From NCBI RefSeq assembly GCF_014171575.1, contig NZ_CP050453.1, positions 1,488,001 through 1,552,000 of the forward strand: a DNA stretch of 64,000 bases. The letters run 5' to 3'. The stretch is from Microbacterium sp. Se63.02b (GTDB taxonomy: Bacteria; Actinomycetota; Actinomycetes; Actinomycetales; Microbacteriaceae). Shown piece by piece: positions 58,560-64,000 of this stretch. A model generated the notes under the pieces. It saw only the letters and a program-made list of their open reading frames with translations. It made no database searches and was not told the origin of the DNA. The position numbers and the translations under genes are program-made. How positions within the stretch are numbered: the first letter of the stretch is position 1; each line of letters starts with the position of its first letter.

Positions 58560-59165
58560 TCAGAGTCCGACCACTGTCCTCAGCTGCTGGACGGACGCCC
58601 TGGCCGCATCCACGGCCGCGGAGACGCCCGACTGGTTCGAGATCGCCGTGCGCAGCTGCGTGAGGCGCTCGCTGTACGCCGACACCCCGTCGTGCCAGGC
58701 CGCATCGATCGATGACGGCGGCCGGGCATCCGAAAGCCCCTGCGCGTCCAGTTGGAGCGTGTCGACGACGGAGAGGGCGTCCTGCCCGCTCGACCCGGCG
58801 ATGATGTCGAGGCCGCGAGGAGCGGCGCCCAGCGGGCCGCTCACGCGCTCGCGGAAGACCTCGAGGCTGGGGTCTGCGACGGGCGGTGGGGTCACCATCG
58901 GGGTCTGCGTCGGCTCCGGTACGGCGGAGGGCGTCGGAGAAGCGGTCGGGGTCGCCGTCGGGGTGGGCGATGCGGAAGCGGAGGGCGAAGGGGAGGCGGA
59001 CTCCGACGGCGGCGTGTTCTCGCCGCGCGGCACCAGGAAGAAGAGGAGGGCTCCGACGATCGCGAGCGCCGCGACGACGAGCCCCACGATGAGCCAGACT
59101 CGTCCCGTCCTCTTCGGCTGCGGGGGCAGGGGAGCCCAGCGCAGCTCCGGCGCCTGTTCGTCCAT
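58560..59165 (-). CDS. Membrane-anchored protein with Pro/Ser/Thr-rich stalk
   Basis: 201 aa. A short cytoplasmic start (WAPLPPQPKRTGR) leads to one transmembrane helix (VWLIVGLVVAALAIVGALLFFL), a stalk of about 55 residues rich in Ser, Pro and Thr (SESASPSPSASASP), and a helical domain of about 90 residues without recognised motif. It is the last gene of a minus-strand run with the two galactofuranosyltransferases, three bases apart, so a role in galactan assembly or display is possible. Otherwise hypothetical. Confidence 0.75.
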   Translation of the reverse strand: MDEQAPELRWAPLPPQPKRTGRVWLIVGLVVAALAIVGALLFFLVPRGENTPPSESASPSPSASASPTPTATPTASPTPSAVPEPTQTPMVTPPPVADPSLEVFRERVSGPLGAAPRGLDIIAGSSGQDALSVVDTLQLDAQGLSDARPPSSIDAAWHDGVSAYSERLTQLRTAISNQSGVSAAVDAARASVQQLRTVVGL

Positions 59166-59168
59166 GCT

Positions 59169-60131
59169 TCACGCCTCCAGAGGGGGCATGGGCTGCCAGG
59201 TGCGGTCGCGGCCCGCCTTACCCCCGTCGCGGATGCCGCGGAAGAGGTTGCTCGTACCGCGCACGGTCCGCTCGACGAAGACGAGGCGGATGAGCTCCTT
59301 GAAGAAGGTCGCCGCGGTGCCGAGGCCGAACAGCACGGGGTTGTAGACCCCGTGGACACGGTAATACTGCTTGATGAAGCCGCGGTTGCGCATGATGTAG
59401 TAGCGGTAGGCGTTGCTCGACGCGTTCATGTGGCGGATGCCCATGTCCCACTGCTTGATCTCACGGGTGCGACGCAGCACGAATTCGTCGACGATCACCG
59501 CGGTGGTCAGACGCGAGGCCAGCCACCCGTACATCTGGTCATCCCAGTAGATGAAGAACCGGGGGTCGGGCAATCCGATCTGCTGCACGATCGAGCGGTG
59601 GATGAACATGCCCTCGAAGCATCCGCTGTTCATCTCCTTGTATCCGGTCTCGTCGAAGCCCGACGGGGCGAACGGGATCGGGATGCCCATGCGCTCGGCG
59701 ATGCGGTACTGCCAGTAGAACTCGCTGCCGTCGTAGTCGAAGCGGCGTCCCTGGATGCTCTTGAACCGGCTGCTCCAGGCGCCCATCTTCGCGAGACCCT
59801 CGGTGAGGACCTCGACGTCGTCGTCCATCATCCAGATCCACTCGGAGCCGAGTTCGTACGCGGTGCGCATGCCCTCGCTGAAGCCGCCGGAGCCGCCGGT
59901 GTTGGTGTCCAGTCGTCGGTACACGATCTCGGTGCCGATGTCGTCGCGGAACGACTCGACCACGTCGGTCGTGTCGTCGGACGAGGCGTTGTCGATGATC
60001 ACGACGCGCCCCGGTTTGGGGTCCATCGCGGTGATGCTGGTCAGCAGGCCCGAGAGAAGGTGGGAGCGGTTGAAGGTGACGACGACGATCGTCGCGGACT
60101 TCGGGTCGAATGCAGCGGGAGCCGCGGTCAT
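59169..60131 (-). CDS. Galactofuranosyltransferase, GlfT1-like (GT2)
   Basis: 320 aa, close to GlfT1 (about 304 aa). VVVTFNRSHLLSGLL, IIDNASSDDT, TNTGGSGGFSEGM, the metal site MMDDDVEVL and YWDDQMYGW are those of the galactan transferase family. GlfT1 adds the first galactofuranose residues to the lipid-linked primer. The start overlaps the stop of the GlfT2-like gene, so the pair is co-translated. Confidence 0.85.
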   Translation of the reverse strand: MTAAPAAFDPKSATIVVVTFNRSHLLSGLLTSITAMDPKPGRVVIIDNASSDDTTDVVESFRDDIGTEIVYRRLDTNTGGSGGFSEGMRTAYELGSEWIWMMDDDVEVLTEGLAKMGAWSSRFKSIQGRRFDYDGSEFYWQYRIAERMGIPIPFAPSGFDETGYKEMNSGCFEGMFIHRSIVQQIGLPDPRFFIYWDDQMYGWLASRLTTAVIVDEFVLRRTREIKQWDMGIRHMNASSNAYRYYIMRNRGFIKQYYRVHGVYNPVLFGLGTAATFFKELIRLVFVERTVRGTSNLFRGIRDGGKAGRDRTWQPMPPLEA

Positions 60132-62038
60132 GCCTTCTCCTCGAAGATCTTCTGCCAGGACTGGGGGGAGACGAGATCGGGGAGCGCCTGCCGATACTGC
60201 TTCTGCAGCTCGGGCCAGCGGCGGCGCAGTTCGGCGTGCAGCCGCAGCGTCTCTCGCAGCATCCGGCGGTACTTCGCGCGGTCACGCGTGTAGATGTTCT
60301 TGCCTGACCCGTCGGCGGCGCTCACGAGGGCGCTGTCGAAGGCGGGGACGCGCCACCAGTGCGCATCCTCCTTGCCGAACTCCACCTCGGGCTGGGCGAC
60401 GTTGGCAGGATTCGGACGGTGCAGGAAGTGCGACGCGAGCGTGGCGAGGGTGAACCAGCGCAGCCGGAGGCCCTTCGGGTTGTCCAGATCGTTCTTGTCC
60501 AGCTGCTTGTACACCTGACGCCCGCGCCGCGAGTGCAGCACCGTCGACGGGTCGCGATGCACGACGGTCTCCGGGAAGTCCGCGGCGAGGGCGCGCGCTG
60601 CGGGCATCGCGGTGGCGAGGTCTCGGCGCAGGTGCTCCGGACCGGAGAGCACATCCTTCAGCGCCCTGGCGCGAAGGGCAGCCGGGTAATACTGCATCAT
60701 CATGAGGTGCTTGAGGTCGACGCGTCGGCTGTGCACGATGAGGCGACCCCCACGGGGGGCGTTGGAATGCAGCAAGCCCGCGACGATGCGGTTGCGCGCG
60801 TGGAAATACGCCTGCCAGTCGATCGTGTCGTCCTTGTTGACCCAGGCGACGTGCCAGAGCGCGACTCCCGGCATCGACACGGTCGGGAAACCCGCTTCTC
60901 CGGCGCGCAGGCAGAACTCGGCGTCGTCCCACTTGATGAAGGCCGGAAGCGACAGACCGACCTTCCGGACGGCGTCGAGCGGGATCAGGCACATCCACCA
61001 GCCGTTGTAGTCGGCATCCATGCGCATGTGCAGGAGAGTGGACTGACGGAGGTTCGAGACGCCGAAGTCGTGCGGCATCTTCTCCTGATAGAGGTTGCGC
61101 CACATGAAGGGGCCCTCGTCGACGACCTCGGCCCAGCCGTGCAGCTTGGGGCGATCGAGCAGGTCGAACATGTGCCCGCCGACGAGCAGCGGACTGGTCG
61201 CGTACTGACCGAACACGATCGAACGGCGCAGCGATTCGGGTTCGAGCCGCACGTCGTCGTCGAGGAGCTGGACGAAGTCGCTCTCCGGACGCTGCAGCGC
61301 CTCATGCATGGCACGGGCGAATCCGCCGGAGCCGCCAAGGTTGTCCTGCCGGATCACCTGCAGAGTCTCCCCGAGACTCGCGGCGACGTCGTCGTAGCCG
61401 TCCTGGTCGGCGACGAGCCGGTTGCCCTGGTCGACCAGGAAGATCCGGTCGACGAACTCCAGTGCGTCGGGGGATGCGGCCAGCGCGCGCAGCGTCTCGA
61501 CGCAGTAGTCGGGCTTGTTGTAGGTCGTGATGCCGAGCGAGGCCTTGCCGGTCCGCGCGGGCTCCTGCTCTGTGGTCCATACGGCGCCCTCGAGCACGGC
61601 CGGCTTCTCGTCGGCGACGATGTCGAACCAGATCCACCCGCCGTCGCTGTACTGCGTGAGCTCGAGGTCGAAGGACGTCGATGACTCGCCGGTCACCTCG
61701 CGGGTGGCGACGCGCTGGCGGACGCCCGACCCGTTGGAGCGGTAGACCAGGATGGTGGCGGGTCCTGTGGTCCGCACGGTGAGCCGCACGTCGCGCACGC
61801 TCGTCCAGTGCTGCCAGTAGGAGGCGGGGAACGCGTTGAAGTAGGTCCCGAGCGAGACGCGACGCCCTGCCACGATGCGTGCGCGGTGGCGTCCGAGGAT
61901 GTTTCCGAGGTGCGCACGATTGGACACGCGCACGGGCTCGTTCTCGATCACCGACCACGTCTCCGGGTCGGCGTAGAGGGGGAGCAGATCGGGGTCGCGA
62001 TCAAGTGGGAAGACGACGTTCTGAAGGACGTGAGCCAC
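60128..62038 (-). CDS. Galactofuranosyltransferase, GlfT2-like polymerase
   Basis: 636 aa, against 637 in M. tuberculosis GlfT2. An N-terminal beta-sandwich (residues 1-150) precedes the GT-A domain with GITTYNKPDYC, DNLGGSGGFARAM, the metal triad LLDDD (260-262), NGWWM (Trp347-348), KWDDAEF (Asp371-372) and LWHVAW (His396), then a helical C-terminal half. This set is that of the processive galactan polymerase, which alternates beta-1,5 and beta-1,6 linkages in mycobacteria; the linkage here is unknown. GTG 62038 is chosen by length and by GGAG 12 bases upstream. Confidence 0.9.
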   Translation of the reverse strand: MAHVLQNVVFPLDRDPDLLPLYADPETWSVIENEPVRVSNRAHLGNILGRHRARIVAGRRVSLGTYFNAFPASYWQHWTSVRDVRLTVRTTGPATILVYRSNGSGVRQRVATREVTGESSTSFDLELTQYSDGGWIWFDIVADEKPAVLEGAVWTTEQEPARTGKASLGITTYNKPDYCVETLRALAASPDALEFVDRIFLVDQGNRLVADQDGYDDVAASLGETLQVIRQDNLGGSGGFARAMHEALQRPESDFVQLLDDDVRLEPESLRRSIVFGQYATSPLLVGGHMFDLLDRPKLHGWAEVVDEGPFMWRNLYQEKMPHDFGVSNLRQSTLLHMRMDADYNGWWMCLIPLDAVRKVGLSLPAFIKWDDAEFCLRAGEAGFPTVSMPGVALWHVAWVNKDDTIDWQAYFHARNRIVAGLLHSNAPRGGRLIVHSRRVDLKHLMMMQYYPAALRARALKDVLSGPEHLRRDLATAMPAARALAADFPETVVHRDPSTVLHSRRGRQVYKQLDKNDLDNPKGLRLRWFTLATLASHFLHRPNPANVAQPEVEFGKEDAHWWRVPAFDSALVSAADGSGKNIYTRDRAKYRRMLRETLRLHAELRRRWPELQKQYRQALPDLVSPQSWQKIFEEKA

Positions 62039-62109
62039 TGGGAGGTTCTCCGATGTTGATGCCACAGGCCGCCGTCGGAGGACGGCGCGGGATTCGACGA
62101 GCAGTGAGT

Positions 62110-62115
62110 AGCCTA
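62110..62115 (-). promoter_or_regulatory. -10-like TAGGCT for the GlfT2-GlfT1 operon
   Basis: The minus strand reads TAGGCT about 70 bases upstream of GTG 62038, giving a leader of about 65 bases with its own GGAG. Overlaps a plus-strand TAGCCT one base away. Confidence 0.35.
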
Positions 62116-62121
62116 CCGTCG

Positions 62122-62181
62122 ATGACCTCTGGATCTGCGGAGAGCCTCCCGCCGGGCGACGAGACGCACTGGCTAGACTGA
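62122..62181 (+). CDS. Possible 19-aa leader ORF upstream of galE
   Basis: ATG 62122 stands seven bases after TAGCCT (62109-62114), the same leaderless arrangement as genuine genes here. The 19-codon frame (starts MTSGSAESLP, ends HWLD) stops five bases before the galE ATG. It could be a small protein or a translated leader. Chance is a real alternative for so short a frame. Confidence 0.25.
   Translation: MTSGSAESLPPGDETHWLD
62174..62179 (+). promoter_or_regulatory. Leaderless-type -10 (TAGACT) for galE
   Basis: TAGACT is followed by seven bases and ATG 62187. Confidence 0.5.
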
Positions 62182-62186
62182 CCGCG

Positions 62187-63176
62187 ATGAAGGTACTGAT
62201 CACCGGCGGTGCCGGCTACATTGGCGCGACTGTCGCGACGGCATGCATCGAGGCAGGGATCGAGGTCGTGATCCTCGACGATCTCTCCACCGGGCTCAAG
62301 GCCTTCGGCGAGGGGCGCGATCTCTACATCGGCGACATCGCCGACCGTGCCGTGCTCGACACGCTGCTGGCCGATCACCCCGACATCGACGCGGTCATCC
62401 ATTGCGCCGCGCGGATCGTTGTCCCGGAATCCGTCGCGGACCCGCTCGGGTATTACGACGCGAACGTCGGCAAGACGATCACGCTCCTGCAGGGGCTGCG
62501 CGACGCGGGGATCCCCCGGATCGTGTTCAGCTCCTCGGCGGCGGTGTATGCGGGCGAGTCCGGCGAAGGCGTGGACGAACACGGCAGCCTCGCGCCGGCG
62601 AGCCCGTACGCGGCGACCAAGGCCATGATCGAGCAGATCCTCGACGACTCCGCGAGAGCGGGGGACTTCCGTGCCATCGCGCTGCGCTACTTCAATCCGA
62701 TCGGAGCGGACCCGCGGCTGCGCACCGGGTTGCAGAACCCGACCCCCTCGCACGCCCTGGGCCGGATCATGCAGGCACGCGCGTCCGGGGAGCCGTTCAC
62801 GATCACCGGCACCGACTGGGCGACGCGGGACGGGACGGGGCTTCGGGACTACATCCACGTCTGGGATCTGGCTCTCGCGCATGTCGCGGCAGTGCAGAGG
62901 TTCGACCAGGTCGCAACCCCTGACGCGCCCTCTCAGGTGATCAACCTCGGCACAGGAGCCGGGGTGACGGTTCGCGAACTCATCAGCGCCTTCGAGCGCG
63001 TCACCGGAGAGCCGCTCCCCGTGGTCGAGGCCGCCCGCCGCCCGGGTGACCAGGCGGGCGCGTACGCGATCGTCGACCGCGCGGCCGATGTGCTCGCCTG
63101 GCGTGCGGAACGCTCGGTGGACGACGGCGTGCGCGACGCGATCGCGTGGGCGGAGAAGCTGCGCTCGCTGGGCTGA
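62187..63176 (+). CDS. galE: UDP-glucose 4-epimerase
   Basis: 329-aa short-chain dehydrogenase-like epimerase. TGGAGYIGATVA binds NAD, ILDDLSTG follows, FSSSAAVYA carries the catalytic Ser and SPYAATKAM the Tyr-x-x-x-Lys pair; RYFNPIGADP and IHVWDLALAH complete the signature. Interconverts UDP-glucose and UDP-galactose, feeding Glf. It has its own promoter and lies between two minus-strand genes. UDP-GlcNAc could also be a substrate. Confidence 0.92.
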   Translation: MKVLITGGAGYIGATVATACIEAGIEVVILDDLSTGLKAFGEGRDLYIGDIADRAVLDTLLADHPDIDAVIHCAARIVVPESVADPLGYYDANVGKTITLLQGLRDAGIPRIVFSSSAAVYAGESGEGVDEHGSLAPASPYAATKAMIEQILDDSARAGDFRAIALRYFNPIGADPRLRTGLQNPTPSHALGRIMQARASGEPFTITGTDWATRDGTGLRDYIHVWDLALAHVAAVQRFDQVATPDAPSQVINLGTGAGVTVRELISAFERVTGEPLPVVEAARRPGDQAGAYAIVDRAADVLAWRAERSVDDGVRDAIAWAEKLRSLG

Positions 63177-63197
63177 CGCCTCCCCGAGCGCGCGCCA

Positions 63198-64000
63198 CTA
63201 CTGCTGTGGGCGGAGTGTCGGGATCGCCCCGGTGTGCGCGGCATCGATGTTCTCGCGCCACGACCGCGACTGCCCGGCGCGCAGCGCGCAGAGAACCAGC
63301 ATGAACCACCCCGCACCGACCAGGGTGAAGCTCTCGAACATCGAGTCGACGGCGAGGGTGACGAGCATGATCGGTGTCCAGGCGTAGACGACGGACCGCC
63401 GAGCGCTCGCCACCAGCCACGACCGGATCAGGGCCACTCCACCGAGCAGCAGGAACAGCACCAGCCCTGCCCAGCCGAGCTGGAGGAGCACGTCGAAGAA
63501 CGCGTTCAACGCGCTCTGGTGGTGGTCGTCGAGCTGGAAGTTGATGAACGTGAACGGGTATTCGCCGCGGGCCCAATCGCCGAACCATCCCCACCCCTGG
63601 ATCGGCTTCAGGGCGACGAAGTCGAGGATCGTGTTCCACAGCGACGCCCGGATCGAGAAGTCGGACCCGGCGTCGAGCAGCGCGATGATCTGGTGGCGGA
63701 ACGCGAAGGCGATCACGAGAGCGAGCGCGACCAGGGCTCCGAGCATCCACTGGACGACGTTGCGCCGGTGCGGCGCGGTGTGCCGCACGATCGTGAGGGC
63801 GAGCGTGACGATGCCGACGGCGACGGCGAGCACGAGCACGGTGGGGGAGGCGGAGAGGAATGCCAGCGCCCCGGCGAGCCCGATCGAGACGACGGCGAGC
63901 GGCGGATCCACGGACTGCGTGCGCCACTCGATCACGAACGTGATGAGCGCGATGACTGCGATGAATCCCATCATGTTACGGCTGCCGAACAGGCCCTGGA
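63198..64000 (-). CDS. O-antigen ligase/polymerase-like membrane protein (partial)
   Basis: The C-terminal 267 or so residues are inside the window and the frame continues past the right edge (reading QGLFGSRNMMGFIAV), so the N-terminus is missing. Six to seven helices surround a large loop with SIRASLWNTILDFVALKPIQGWGWFGDW and NFQLDDHHQSALN, the WzyC/WaaL-type loop. Such proteins polymerise or ligate lipid-linked repeats. With three exporters and no other polymerase in the window, it may belong to the flippase-dependent polymer. Confidence 0.82.
   Translation of the reverse strand, partial: QGLFGSRNMMGFIAVIALITFVIEWRTQSVDPPLAVVSIGLAGALAFLSASPTVLVLAVAVGIVTLALTIVRHTAPHRRNVVQWMLGALVALALVIAFAFRHQIIALLDAGSDFSIRASLWNTILDFVALKPIQGWGWFGDWARGEYPFTFINFQLDDHHQSALNAFFDVLLQLGWAGLVLFLLLGGVALIRSWLVASARRSVVYAWTPIMLVTLAVDSMFESFTLVGAGWFMLVLCALRAGQSRSWRENIDAAHTGAIPTLRPQQ

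Overview
The window is high-G+C DNA with actinobacterial gene content. The best fit is the family Microbacteriaceae, probably Microbacterium or a close relative. This rests on gene families and synteny read by eye, not on a database search. The first 9 kb (nudC, uvrD-like helicase, cyclodehydratase-like protein, DUF2342, PDZ-Lon-like protease, UPF0182) keeps the order of the Mycobacterium tuberculosis Rv3199c-Rv3193c block. The birA / PH-domain protein / purK / purE group matches Rv3279c-Rv3275c. Leaderless-type promoters are frequent, as is usual in actinobacteria.

Layout. 1-9.1 kb: conserved housekeeping block. 9.1-13.2 kb: two hairpins, an initiator tRNA on the minus strand, a nitrilase-family amidohydrolase, a class I aminotransferase and an HtrA-type protease. 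13.2-18.4 kb: three CDP-glycerol:glycerophosphotransferase (TagF/TagB-like) proteins and a membrane glycosyltransferase. 18.4-23.0 kb: birA, PH-domain protein, purK, purE, LytR-CpsA-Psr ligase. 23.2-29.5 kb: sortase substrate, DUF4012 protein, glycosyltransferase, secreted FG-GAP repeat protein. 29.5-51.5 kb: a tightly packed + strand polysaccharide cluster (ABC-2 exporter pair, many glycosyltransferases, an ABC flippase, nucleotide-sugar enzymes, acyltransferase). 51.6-55.7 kb: three minus-strand secreted proteins built from cell-wall-binding repeat 2 modules. 55.8-62.0 kb: a galactofuranan module (UDP-galactopyranose mutase, second ABC exporter pair, GlfT1-like and GlfT2-like transferases). 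62.2-64 kb: galE and an O-antigen-ligase/polymerase-like protein cut by the right edge.

How it fits together. About 45 kb are given to cell-surface glycopolymers. One set of enzymes (6-dehydrogenase, 3-dehydrogenase, aminotransferase, N-acetyltransferase, 2-epimerase) would convert UDP-GlcNAc to a 2,3-diacetamido-uronic acid sugar nucleotide. galE and glf would supply UDP-galactofuranose for a mycobacterial-type galactan. Two Wzm/Wzt-like pairs and one MsbA/PglK-like transporter offer three export routes. The LCP protein is a candidate for attaching the polymers to peptidoglycan, and the TagF-like enzymes point to a teichoic-acid-type polymer.

Sequence quality. Nineteen genes contain about 28 apparent single-base frameshifts, mostly at short G or C runs where a fifth G seems to be missing. 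The protein families continue intact in the next frame, so I treat these as sequencing or consensus errors. Such genes are given their full span and corrected length. No insertion sequence, prophage, CRISPR array or rRNA was seen, and no gene-free stretch exceeds 300 bases.
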